Shown here: positions 27,501 to 33,018 of the stretch, piece after piece | Numbering within the stretch: position 1 is the first letter of the stretch | Layout: every line of letters begins with the position of its first letter | Assembly: GCA_964472545.1 (NCBI GenBank) | Contig: CAYYNP010000081.1 | Span: forward strand, 1 to 33,247 | Direction of reading: 5' to 3' | Source: CAYYNP01 sp964472545 | Lineage (GTDB): Bacteria; Planctomycetota; Planctomycetia; Pirellulales; Thermoguttaceae | Length of the DNA: 33,247 nt | Made by a program: the position numbers and the translations under genes | The notes under the pieces: model-generated | What the model saw: only the letters and a program-made list of their open reading frames with translations | Database searches by the model: none | What the model was told of the DNA's origin: nothing

Positions 27501-28364
27501 GTGGGCCAATTCGTGCGCCAGGATCGCCTCCAACTGCGATGCCGACAAACCCGTCACCAGGCTGGCCGGCAAAAGGACCACCGGCCGCAGCCACCCCACG
27601 ACGATCGGAATCTCGACCAAGGTCGATTGCAGCACGCGCACGGGCCGGCTGACGGTCATCCGGGCGCATAGCGAGTGGACGCGCTGCGCCAATTCTGCAC
27701 CGATCGGCCCGGTCCCCACCCTTCGCAACCGCTGTGCCCCGATCCAGCCTCCGAGGTTCCGCAACGAGAGCACGGCCACGCCGCCGATCCAGAAGAGCGA
27801 AACCCACGACAGCCACGGCGCCAGCACGTCGGCAATCGTGCCGGACATTACCGCGGCCGTTGTCTCCGATGGGTCGCCCGCTCCGATTGCCTCGTCGACC
27901 ATCTCAGCCTCGACGGGCGGCGCAGCGGATCCGCCTTCGCCGCCGAACTCCGACCGCTCCGCCAAGGGCGAAACGGTGCCACGTTCGTGATGCGAATCGG
28001 CTGGTTCCACGACGGGTAACGCCGCAAACGGGGCTCCGCGAAGGTCCTCCCGCGGGCCGGCGACCGATTCACGCCCGGGCGGTTCCGTGGTCACGGCGTC
28101 TCCCGGTTCCACGGCTACGGCCAAGGAAGCACGAGGCGCGGCAACGTCCGGCACCAGGTGGAACGTCACCACGCTACTTGCGAGCGTAGCCAGCAATGCA
28201 AGGCAAGCGGCCACGTAGCGGACGTTCGCCGATCGCCGCCGCAGCAGCGTCAGCGCGGCGCAAAGCACAACGGCAATGCACGCGAATTGCCAAGCGGAGT
28301 GGAGCAACGTCCATCCTAGCCGCACCGCGGCCGCAGACGAAAGCGCGTCGGAGAGAACGTTCAT
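18582..28364 (-). CDS. Giant BlaR1/MecR1-type M56 metallopeptidase sensor with repeated extracytoplasmic modules
   Basis: About 3,260 residues. The start is ATG at 28364, overlapping the blaI stop as ATGA; a longer frame is only upstream read-through. Residues 1-415 are an M56 core: helices near 15-40, 47-72, 181-205 and 388-413, with HELAH (His284, Glu285, His288) and RLERENCCDDAA (Glu325 region). In BlaR1 an extracytoplasmic signal triggers this protease, leading to BlaI cleavage. After helix 4, where BlaR1 has a beta-lactam-binding domain, this protein has a first LDLD domain (about 450-600), eight modules (642-1900), a second LDLD domain (1905-2047), modules 9-11 (2053-2560), a KFAIYLVDQ...DPFVLVRDGKRVFAGRLW domain (2591-2740), modules 12-13 and a third LDLD domain (3098-3238). 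No penicillin-binding SxxK serine domain is apparent. The ligand is unknown. Confidence 0.88.
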   Translation of the reverse strand: MNVLSDALSSAAAVRLGWTLLHSAWQFACIAVVLCAALTLLRRRSANVRYVAACLALLATLASSVVTFHLVPDVAAPRASLAVAVEPGDAVTTEPPGRESVAGPREDLRGAPFAALPVVEPADSHHERGTVSPLAERSEFGGEGGSAAPPVEAEMVDEAIGAGDPSETTAAVMSGTIADVLAPWLSWVSLFWIGGVAVLSLRNLGGWIGAQRLRRVGTGPIGAELAQRVHSLCARMTVSRPVRVLQSTLVEIPIVVGWLRPVVLLPASLVTGLSASQLEAILAHELAHVRRHDYLVNLLQTVAETLLFYHPGVWWISRQVRLERENCCDDAAVRACGSNTALAEALAEMEASRLGVQPVMAATGNRLGFTLRRVRRLLEPNAGAAGTSRAAAAVLALALLGMVLTAGLVTLAIANSSPETIKTDPRADAEPGERDAEAARKRQSASIRRDEDAKRLRKLSATTGPVEPMRPPFRATIVMQRLEDGTALDLDFGKSIGNVEMKKILGRDAFNWYDLRWDHWDPDDIDTGRLTAQMDVLFPLPAASSYEEALQQGLASWKNARIDESLLTAGPHSETPKGNIKPARFYIADTDWNHLAVIELEEHDPRQAHVAWRLFRVAETTDGSLAATPIRSLSREEDGLEYTWGDAVEGVQCRLEPDKTRWAADEIPTLKAYVRHLHDGGLWLSNSQKLNDCRLEVDGVWYEWGGGGLWTGEVYGPSKSLEAENGYLDAWGADLNGIPPDLNAWQSVEGEQPLRWTPGKHTIRFAWTADQSPGGDEPTRLISNAVDIEILPRQEFAWGEAADGVQCRLRPEKVTWPLWDVGDLGTAPKFTVDVRSRSRQTYSGTPPGSGCDVYVEWDGKWHEPQWGEYTGPVWEIGPGDDVADEAFSLDAGGVAGGPDGTDQQNTWGIEPTPGWHTIRIAIQLHGEQAISVVSNPVKIEILPSETADEPTWGEAVEGVQCRLEPEKARWVAGEVPKLTAYVRDPGKADLWLANPSAAGARLQIDGQWYRWGGELIWTGPTHSPCGQRGPFAFALSRDWLKWSDETRKTSAKDPLKLSPGKHSVRFAYEAHRRATGDPNADLKEPPLLLISNPVEIEILPAEEPAWGEPVEGVQCRLRTVEDVWPLWEVRNLGKAPKFKVDLRSQADQPFFNLSSCLFADQIHIEWDGKWYKPKHGSLNSGQELSLEPGDVVRDLDFSLDHGGVWGSPDGVAENIWGIEPTAGWHTVRIAVELIAGKKLPDGTTRLSVVSNPVKIQVVPPEKDAGEAGPAWGEAVEGVQCRLEPEKARWAAGEVPKLTAYVRDSGKSGLWLENPPEVGARLQVDGQWYRWGGEVSWTGPAHSLCGQLGPFALTLSRDWLRMSDESPLRLSPGKHSVRFAYEAHRRATGDPNTDLKDPPVLLFSNPVAIEILPAKQPAWGEPVEGVQCRLEAEKTRWAADEAPKLTAYVRDPGKSGLWLENPPEAGARLQIDGQWYRWGGVVEWTGPPSSPCSRRGPSAFTLTRWWQKMSDKSPLKLSPGKHSVRFAYEAHRRATGTPDTDPKEPLVLLISNPVAIEIAPAKEMAWGEVVESVPSGDEAPKAAPSRSEPAWGEVVDGLQAGLATAFDRARPCQIGQDVPLRFLLRNTTGEPITLTHPRVPIFINSKNPRHPPGPQLFDPDGKRVFPAGGVGGYGLPGNLTRTIGPGEVVTMTTTRLPLRPAKWDGGPVNLLAYAVKPGKHRVSLSWTFGDQGGKQFGSTVTTGTLDLDVQSNDTPLPIPGTPWGEYKDGIRCRLNVDKTRLELGELPILLVDLQNKGQRTIEQLWHALSFTLQIDGKWTGEFSPYHQSGPVAFFGPGQEWINVPLVLQGNNYHMAATSSAPAGPAAFSQLLGPGRHTIRVNIDGVVSNPVTIEVVPEEPAGAAFGPVIERVVTEQPSKATTYLDLDTSKYAIPEPGNISAPIGWLRDRGVDLCLSGMESERTLRTAVDMVIVAYTKEPWRESAGWTPEQAREFVAGNLARHKPSSAQVINAPGTYAFRTREGNFGIMQLLPPPEDKPEVTVRYKLLKADVAEADATAWGPADRGVQVRLCDKPLPFREGEAPVFRADVRNQGNRDLHMWTIPVNGWEIEVDGRWYRLSMRNTLLPQVLSAGSELENLELKFETRWRDQPVWLRADDKKTPLQWSPGKHTVRLAVGAYDPKNRDAPSIRAETNPFAIEIAAEQKAEAYRTDDVVLPVPGVAANLKDVRQIPASADWPHPALRLRVDARNDGQYALGLPENGLTWQIEVDGRWYEHVPGTEKTDAGTVESPSHGGKVLNLNPGRKQENLTVNLAAGWWCIPRGKEVEYAQRNLDVHVVVDPHEDGGHYDGPLNLTPGTHRVRVAPICDPWNANQDIGTVPSVVRVVSNVVEVTVVRDEPAEVDVTAWGSAVDGIVCAVTPVRASFAPDEDVVADVIYRSVSDKPITVCVHPDPFYTWVHLSVKAADGSVFMRGRHANGFRRPLTLADFVTLKPGQTASFRQVIQSSPHPERRLPPGRYFLHAEINKINRMDRHMPGFDAFCQQHGLNPWVAPIESGKTAMLIVTKGPSETEPREGTVEPGANQPTESGDEAKSKQADKFAIYLVDQSAPYSVLHGDIGKLKLARKPIVSYEDVLAVDERGGIYLEESARRLLFADSGSTTVNRSKPEEDLSPEELKQRRAIGRGDGSGSQDPFVLVRDGKRVFAGRLWSMASSPMMRAMHDGGPGRAAWIDVIPEERKVLLDALRGTGKAMSWGEAVRSVQCGLRADRTQFKAGEVPTLAVGVCHREAVTRGTHSLELEVDGRWYRFEIDQALAPYPLLASNIEFPRPINPEYDARICRLWLNDRYWLPKDDNGERNATDREGRMRLTPGKHVVRVAVVAKYAGGGRDEPQIRALSKPIEIEVVAEETPDGDAADPNVRVIGGSTKDDAISWGKPVDGLQLGVSFVYGDRPYVAGKRVGLQLTVRNNTAKTVELADFTPIVGWAPTIWESDGETKVFVNSPEGSFPVQRRRSKILAGETWVVGRTEVILDPAPHFPARDYDTTPRVKLAAGNYRIGQTYRFDGLELTSGELELTVAAGRPPEDAKEDHPDSSAPDKEADKPPPSADFQPVISRTVSFDFSEDEAHLDLDTGRFGKEQPGNDVFAAKGESSTRVRSGLDMVAIAVDASRWNSTPNEVLDAVARAKPQRHVRLGGSESRQTFFFKTREGGVGVLRITPAENNFSDVVVRYKMLARRAGENDEANEATGSPTRVPRTSRAGRTSED
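22650..26440 (-). repeat. Tandem array of WGE modules 1-8 inside the giant M56 gene
   Basis: Modules start near 26437, 25976, 25515, 25052, 24557, 24116, 23600 and 23083, most beginning (A/T)WGE.V(E/D)GVQCRL and ending GKHxVRxA...SNPVxIEILP, about 147-170 residues each. Modules 1, 3, 5 and 6 are one subtype (PKLTAYVRD, LQIDGQWYRWGG); 2 and 4 are another (APKFTVDVRS, VEWDGKW, WGIEPTPGWHT). Modules 3, 5 and 6 are also very alike as DNA: the 60 bases from 23761, 24202 and 25138 differ at only a few sites. A stub WGE start at 23675 precedes module 7. Confidence 0.88.
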
Positions 28365-28750
28365 GGCTTCTTTCCCTTTGCTTTCTTGACAAGTCGCTGC
28401 ATGGCTCGAACTTCCTCGACGGTCAATCTCTCGGCGGACACCAGGCTCATCACCAGCTTCCTGGTGCTGCCGCCGAATGCGCGATCGGCCAGATCCTGCA
28501 ACAGACCTAGCTGTGTATCTTCCTTCGATTTCGCGGCGGAGTAGCGCTGCGGGCGGGCCGAGTCGTCGGAAGTCACCAGCCCCTTCTCGCACATCACCTG
28601 GATCATCTTCCGCGTCGTCGAGTAGGCACGCTCGCTACGCGCGGCCACGGCCTCGTGGATCTCTCCCAGCGGGCACGGTCCGTGCTCCCAGAGCACCTGG
28701 AGGATCTCCAGTTCCACTTCCGTCGGTTGGGCTGACGGCCATCTCGGCAT
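28361..28750 (-). CDS. blaI: BlaI/MecI-family winged-helix repressor
   Basis: 129 residues, the usual length. The N-terminal winged helix is clear (PTEVELEILQVLWEHGPCPLG, then AYSTTRKMIQVMCEKGLV), and the C-terminal half carries the dimerisation helices (GGSTRKLVMSLVSAERLTVEEV). Such repressors bind a palindromic operator as dimers and are inactivated by cleavage when the partner M56 protein is triggered. A GGGAGA ribosome site lies about 8 nt upstream. Its stop overlaps the start of the giant M56 gene, so the two are translationally coupled, the standard blaI-blaR1 arrangement. It probably represses its own promoter at 28819-28866. The symbol denotes the family; no beta-lactamase gene is in the window. 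Confidence 0.95.
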   Translation of the reverse strand: MPRWPSAQPTEVELEILQVLWEHGPCPLGEIHEAVAARSERAYSTTRKMIQVMCEKGLVTSDDSARPQRYSAAKSKEDTQLGLLQDLADRAFGGSTRKLVMSLVSAERLTVEEVRAMQRLVKKAKGKKP

Positions 28751-28988
28751 GATTCGGTTCTCCCGTTCGCTACGGCGTATTGGAGGGAAATCTCCCCGTC
28801 ATCGGATAAGACGAAATAATTAGTCCGGAAGTTCCCGGATTATGACTAAAAGTTTAGTCTCGTCAAGCGGAATTGCTCCGTGGCAAGCCGGTCGATTTCC
28901 AGCCTGCGGCGTAACCTGTTGTAATCACGACGGTTGCGACACGTCCACTGCTGGATTTTCCCCGCGGCCCGTGCCGGAGAATAGCCTG
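28731..28988. repeat. Duplicated upstream region, copy A (blaI promoter region)
   Basis: This stretch, from the first codons of blaI back through its promoter, aligns along its whole length with 30525-30786. Shared words include ggcatgattcggttctcc, attagtccg, gtctcg, tcacg, tccactgc and gcggcccgtgc, with roughly three quarters of bases equal by eye. It fills the 302-nt space between blaI and the HEAT gene. Confidence 0.8.
28819..28866 (-). promoter_or_regulatory. blaI-blaR promoter with palindromic operator between -35 and -10
   Basis: On the minus strand TTGACG (28866-28861) and CATAAT (28844-28839) are separated by 16 nt, each five of six to the sigma-70 consensus. The perfect palindrome gactaaaagtttagtc (28844-28859; 7-nt arms, 2-nt centre) fills the spacer. 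A third half-site, attagtc, lies at 28819-28825, just downstream of the -10 box, and tccgg/ccgga flank gaactt between them. A repressor bound here would block polymerase directly; BlaI, encoded next, is the obvious candidate. Confidence 0.75.
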
Positions 28989-29052
28989 CCGACACGCGTA
29001 GAAGGGCTCCGGTCACAACGGAGAATACGCGCCGACCGAGCGATTCTGGAAC

Positions 29053-30500
29053 TCACCCCCCCAGCTTATCGAGGACCGCCCGGGCCAAGTCCGACCGGCG
29101 TTGCCGGGGCAAGTGGAGTCTCAGCACGGCAGCCAGGGGACGCAACTTCTCTTCGTCCCAAGTGGCCAGCTCGCGCATCACGCGGTTCCGCGCCTCATCG
29201 AGCAGAATACGCGGCCGTTCTGCGAGCAGGTCCTCGCCCGGCTGCTTGCGAAACAGCGCGGCGAGCCGCTGGGCCAGTTGATCCTGGTCCTTTATAAACG
29301 CCAGGGCTCCCGCCGCGATCATCCCTGCCACACCTTCGCGCTGGTCGAGAGCGTCCAACAGGATCGGATCGCCGTCGGGGAGCCCTCTTCGGGCGAGCTG
29401 CGCCGCCGCCTGGGTCTTCACGCCCCAATCGGCGTCGGAAAGGGCCGCCTTCAGCGATGCCACGATGCTTTCGTCGTCGATCTGGCCCAGCCCCCAGGCG
29501 GCTCGCTGGCGGACGTAAGGATCAGGGCTCGTTGCCAACGCGTCGGCGAGCGCGGGCAGCATGGTCTTTTCGGGTAGTTCGCCAATCGCGTCGACGGCGA
29601 AGCGCTGAATAAGCCGATCCTCGCTCTTAAGGTCCTTGGAGCACACCGCCAGGATCGTGTTTCGCGCCTCTTTGCTGTTGCGAAAGTGCCGCAAGGTCCG
29701 CAGCGCCCAGAGCTTCGACCGCCGGTTCTCTCCCTTGACCACCGGGATCAGCAAGGGCACGGCCGCCTCACCGGCGTCCTCGATCCGATCGCAAGCCGTG
29801 TCGCTCCAGCGCGACCAGAACGGCTCCCCAAGCTCCAGCGCCCCGACCAGCACGCGGAGCTTCTCTTCCTCGGCCAGGTCCCGCGATCGAATCTCCCACC
29901 AGACCTCGAAGGCGGAAGGGCCACCGCCTGCATGTCGAAGCTGTCGTCGTGGTCGCCGAAGCTGTCGTTGGCCAGGGCCTCGAGCGCCGGCAACACCGAG
30001 TGATCGCCAACCACCCCCAGTGCCTCGACGGCCATACGGCGCCGATAGCCTTCCTTGCACTGCCCCCGCGGTACGGTCGCGGCACGGTCGCGCCCCTCCG
30101 TGCTTTGTGTAAGCTTGACGAGCTGCGCACGGCGGGCGTCGATGGTCAGTTGCTTGTCGAAGACGATCGTCGTCGCTTCGGCGGCCGCCGAAACGAGTGT
30201 GTGAACGGAGTCCTTCAAGACTCTTGCCGTTGCCTCTACGGCCGTGCAGTCGAGCGAAGTGGTCGACAGCCGCATCGTGCCCAACAGGGCCGCCGTCTGG
30301 ACGCGCGGGTTCTTGTCGCCGAGCAAGTCGATCAGGGTCTGCACCGCGGCCTGACTCTTGGCTTCGGCGGCCGCCTCGATCTGTTTTGCCTTCTGCTTCT
30401 CCTCTGGTGAGCACGGGAACGGGTAATGAGCGACGCTTGAGGCCGGTACGAGGACTGCGAGTGCCGATACCGAATGCAGCAACGTTAGCACAGTTTTCAT
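29053..30500 (-). pseudogene. HEAT-repeat secreted protein gene with a one-base frameshift
   Basis: Translation from ATG 30500 (AAGG 7 nt upstream) gives a signal peptide (MKTVLTLLHSVSALAVLVPA) and about 190 residues with HEAT-like helices (AVQTLIDLLGDKNPRVQTAALLG; MAVEALGVVGDHSVLPAL). Near 29910-29930, after SFDMQAVA, the good reading moves to another frame (AFEVWWEIRSRDLAEEEKLR) and continues 287 residues to 29053 with more HEAT units (AVDAIGELPEKTMLPAL; YVRQRAAWGLGQI; WGVKTQAAAQLARRG). The shift equals loss of one base. No slippery heptamer is present, so programmed shifting is unlikely. The intact protein would be about 480 residues. HEAT solenoids mediate protein binding; partner unknown. 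It sits between the anti-sigma-like gene and blaI, behind a diverged copy of the blaI promoter. Confidence 0.75.
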
Positions 30501-30524
30501 GACGAACCTTCGAGAAGCGCGGTG

Positions 30525-30786
30525 GGATGACGGCCATTTCGGCATGATTCGGTTCTCCTGCTCACTACGGCGCATTCGAGGGAAACCTGCCCGTTACCAT
30601 GTAAGACAAATACATTAGTCCGAAAGTTCCACGATCATGACAAAGAACGAGTCTCGCCAATTGCAGTCGCTCTGCGGCGACGCGATCGATTGATGACCCG
30701 CGGTGTAACCCGCTGTTATCACGCCTGTTACGACGAGTCTCCACTGCCGGCTTCGCCCTTGCGGCCCGTGCTGGAGAAATGCCTCC
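30525..30786. repeat. Duplicated upstream region, copy B (before the HEAT gene)
   Basis: This is the diverged copy of 28731-28988. On the minus strand it still contains ATGCCGAAATGGCCGTCATC (30545-30526), reading MPKWPSS, matching the blaI start MPRWPSA, but here it leads nowhere and the HEAT gene begins 45 nt downstream. The promoter boxes are weaker: TTGGCG (30660-30655) and CATGAT (30639-30634), 15 nt apart. The operator palindrome is reduced to gac-aaagaacga-gtc (30639-30653), though the attagtc half-site (30614-30620) survives. Confidence 0.8.
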
Positions 30787-32132
30787 TATTGCGGCGGATT
30801 CGCCCCGTCCTTTGGCGCCGCACGGGTCGGCCCCATCGCCACACAAGCGCCCAGCATGACGGCGCCGTCGAGCGTTACGTCCACGCCGTAGCAGAAATGA
30901 GGTGGTCCGTTGGCCGCCTCCGCCTTCGTTCGCGGGTCAAATCCGACGATCCACATGGGGCCGCCACCGAACGACCGGTTGTCGGTGTTGAACGTTGCGG
31001 TCGGGGGCCGATGGGCGACGATTTTCGGATAGTGCCTCAGCAGAAAGCCCTTCGCGATCCGGATGGCCTTGGTCTCATCGTCCGGGCCGAGCAAGACAGG
31101 CGGGTTGGTCGGAGGCAACTCCCCTTGGCAGTTTCCGCTGTAGGAGCCGTCCTCGTTTACCCAGGCCATGCGGTACAAGACGGCTTTCTTGTCTTCTCCA
31201 TCCCTATCCTCGGTACCTTTCCGGCCGGTTTCGGGGAATCCGACCAGCCAGAGTGAATTGCCGTTGTAGGCCTTCGACTTGTGGTAGTAGCGAGCGACTG
31301 CCGACTTGGCATCCAGCTCCAATTTGGTGTTGGGCTCCGCATCGCGAATGCACTTCGCCGCCAGCCGAATCGCCTCCGATTTCGCGAGACTGCTTTCGGC
31401 CGACGGCTTCGTTACGCCGTCGACCACTCCGTCCCGTGGCTCCTTCAAGTCCGAATCCGGATCGGGGTCGCCGTTTGTCTCCCCAAGAACTCCATCTCCC
31501 AGGTACCCATCCGTGTAGTCTTTGTCGGGATGCCCCGGCCGCATCACGCCCTCCGGGCTGGGGCGCTGTTCTCCAGCCCGACCGTCAGATGCAGGGTCGG
31601 CAGGTGTCTCCCCGCCGGCCGTTCCCGGCTGCGGGCTAACGACGGGCTGCGGGCTAACGACGGGTTGCGTGCTAACGACGGACTGCGTACTAGCGCCGGG
31701 CTGCGTGCTAACCACGCCATCGTGAGGCTTCGGAACTCCGTCACTATTGATCTCCACGTCGCCGGCCCGTTGCGGACTCTGGGTAGTCCGGCCGGTGGCG
31801 TGCTGACCCGCCGGCAGGTCTCCCGTCACTTCGGCGTTTGACGTTGGATGAACTCCATCCGGTTGCGTCGTTTGTTGATTGTCCGCGTTCCAGGCCACGC
31901 TGCCGGAATCCCAGCCGCCAGCGACGATCCAAGCGGCGATCGTCACGCCCACCAGACAAACGGCCGCCGCCGCACACACGGCCGTCACCGGGCGACGAGT
32001 CCATCGCAGGCGACGCACCGGAATCGGCTTCTGCCGGACGCGTTGCATCACGTCGTCGGCGACCGACGGCGCGGAGGAAATGGCCGTTTCAAACCGTTGT
32101 AGTTTGCCCTCGAACGATCTATCGTCTTGCAT
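30786..32132 (-). CDS. Single-pass membrane protein in anti-sigma position, with two similar C-terminal domains
   Basis: 448 residues from ATG 32132, with GAGGAG 8 nt upstream; TTG at 32138 is an alternative. It starts 2 nt after the full-length sigma stop, so the pair is coupled. A cytoplasmic N-terminus of about 48 residues precedes one membrane helix (about 49-72), then a Thr/Gln/Pro-rich linker with an 18-bp repeat, then two related domains: KSEAIRLAAKCI...SLWLVGF...YRMAWVNEDGSY and TKAIRIAKGFLL...MWIVGF...FCYGVDVTLDGAV, somewhat PepSY-like. Gene order and topology suggest an anti-sigma factor sensing something outside the membrane, but no zinc anti-sigma HxxxCxxC motif is present. Function is inferred from position. 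Confidence 0.75.
   Translation of the reverse strand: MQDDRSFEGKLQRFETAISSAPSVADDVMQRVRQKPIPVRRLRWTRRPVTAVCAAAAVCLVGVTIAAWIVAGGWDSGSVAWNADNQQTTQPDGVHPTSNAEVTGDLPAGQHATGRTTQSPQRAGDVEINSDGVPKPHDGVVSTQPGASTQSVVSTQPVVSPQPVVSPQPGTAGGETPADPASDGRAGEQRPSPEGVMRPGHPDKDYTDGYLGDGVLGETNGDPDPDSDLKEPRDGVVDGVTKPSAESSLAKSEAIRLAAKCIRDAEPNTKLELDAKSAVARYYHKSKAYNGNSLWLVGFPETGRKGTEDRDGEDKKAVLYRMAWVNEDGSYSGNCQGELPPTNPPVLLGPDDETKAIRIAKGFLLRHYPKIVAHRPPTATFNTDNRSFGGGPMWIVGFDPRTKAEAANGPPHFCYGVDVTLDGAVMLGACVAMGPTRAAPKDGANPPQ
31627..31716 (-). repeat. Five 18-bp in-frame tandem repeats in the anti-sigma-like gene
   Basis: Units start at 31627, 31645, 31663, 31681 and 31699. The first two are identical (ggctgcgggctaacgacg on the plus strand) and the others differ by two to four bases. 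They encode a run of six-residue units VVSTQP / VVSPQP / GASTQS in the extracytoplasmic linker after the membrane helix. Copy number may vary between strains. Confidence 0.9.
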
Positions 32133-32134
32133 CC

Positions 32135-32656
32135 TCAAGGCTCCTCTGCTAAGGATCTTCGCAATCGGGCCACGGCGCGGCAGAGACGGCTGCTCACGGT
32201 GCCCTCGGGCGAGCCGGTGGCTTACGCAATCTCCCGCACGGAAAGCCCGTCACAAAACCGCAAGAGGACGACTCGACGAAACCGTTCGGGCAGGCGACCG
32301 ATCGCCTCGAACACTTCGTCGACCGTTTCATCCAGACGCCCGTTGCCGTCCGCAACGCCGGGATCCAGCGGCGTCGTCTGCTGCGGCTTCCGGGAACGCT
32401 TCCGCCAGAGATCGATCGCACGGCGGCGGGCGATTCCCAGAACCCAAGCACCAAACCGTGCGCCGCGGCGCAGCGTGCCCAACTCCTCGTAAGCAGCCAC
32501 GAGCGTATCTTGCACCGCGTCCTGGGCCGCGTGGTAATCCCGCAGGACTCCCAAAGCAACCCCCAACACGGCCCGCTCATGGCGCCGTACGAGAACCTCA
32601 AAGGATGCCCGATCTCCACCGAGCACCGCCTCCACCAAATCAGCGTCGGATTGCAC
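32135..32656 (-). pseudogene. ECF-type RNA polymerase sigma factor with an in-frame stop in region 4
   Basis: The start is GTG at 32656 (MQSDADLVEAVLGGDRASFEVLV). Region 2 is clear (YHAAQDAVQDTLVAAYEEL, then GARFGAWVLGIARRRAIDLWRK), and region 4 begins LPERFRRVVLLRFCDGLSVREIA. The next codon is TAA (32224-32222). The frame then continues without a gap as ATGSPEGTVSSRLCRAVARL, exactly the recognition-helix part expected of region 4.2, to TGA at 32135, 173 codons in all. The family has a charged residue, often Glu, at the TAA position, so a single substitution from GAA, CAA or AAA is the simplest origin. A 144-residue product would lack the -35 recognition helix. The downstream membrane gene begins 2 nt after the full-length stop, supporting the longer gene as ancestral. 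Confidence 0.85.
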
Positions 32657-32717
32657 GTCAGGCTCGAAACGGGGTTGACGACGTCGTCTTCCTGATCATT
32701 CCTCTATCTAGAAGACG

Positions 32718-32758
32718 ACCGGAAGGCCGGAAACACTCCCTTGGCGGCCGGTTTTTTT
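32718..32758 (+). terminator. Weak hairpin followed by seven Ts
   Basis: accgg (32718-32722) can pair with ccggt (32748-32752), or ggccg (32725-32729) with cggcc (32745-32749), followed by T at 32752-32758. No plus-strand gene upstream needs it, so it may stop antisense transcription or be chance. Apart from this and a weak TTGTGC (32936-32941)/TATCTT (32960-32965) promoter pair, nothing was seen in 32657-33018. Confidence 0.3.
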
Positions 32759-33018
32759 GCTTTTCTCGGGGCTTCGATCGAGACGACTTGCCGTGGTATA
32801 GCGGACCCTACCGATTTTCGTCGCCGCTGGCCAACGGGAGCCGTTTCACCAATACACCGCGTTGGCAGCGTTTCTGCAAGAAGATCTCCACAAACGGCTG
32901 CATTGAAACGGCCCGCGACGCGATTCCCGCACCGATTGTGCTTGCCGTTCGATTGGGGGTATCTTAGGATCAGTTCCGTGAACTCGATTTTCCAAAGGTC
33001 GTTGGTAAGGAGAATGCC

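Noticed and set aside
28365..28592. Extended N-terminus of the giant M56 protein up to 28592
   Set aside because: It overlaps blaI in another frame and gives an Arg/Gly-rich product; the ATGA overlap at 28364 is the standard start for a blaR1-type gene.
29900..29940. Programmed -1 frameshift in the HEAT gene
   Set aside because: No X-XXY-YYZ slippery heptamer occurs at the junction, and the upstream promoter is already degraded, so a lesion or sequencing error is preferred.
29748..30575. Starting the HEAT gene at 30575 or at the MPKWPSS ATG (30545)
   Set aside because: These extensions translate the vestigial copy of the blaI 5' end; ATG 30500 begins a proper signal peptide with its own ribosome site.
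32135..32224. Selenocysteine or pyrrolysine recoding, or programmed read-through, at the sigma-factor stop
   Set aside because: The codon is TAA, not TGA or TAG, and no distinctive stem-loop follows; simple mutation or base error is more likely.
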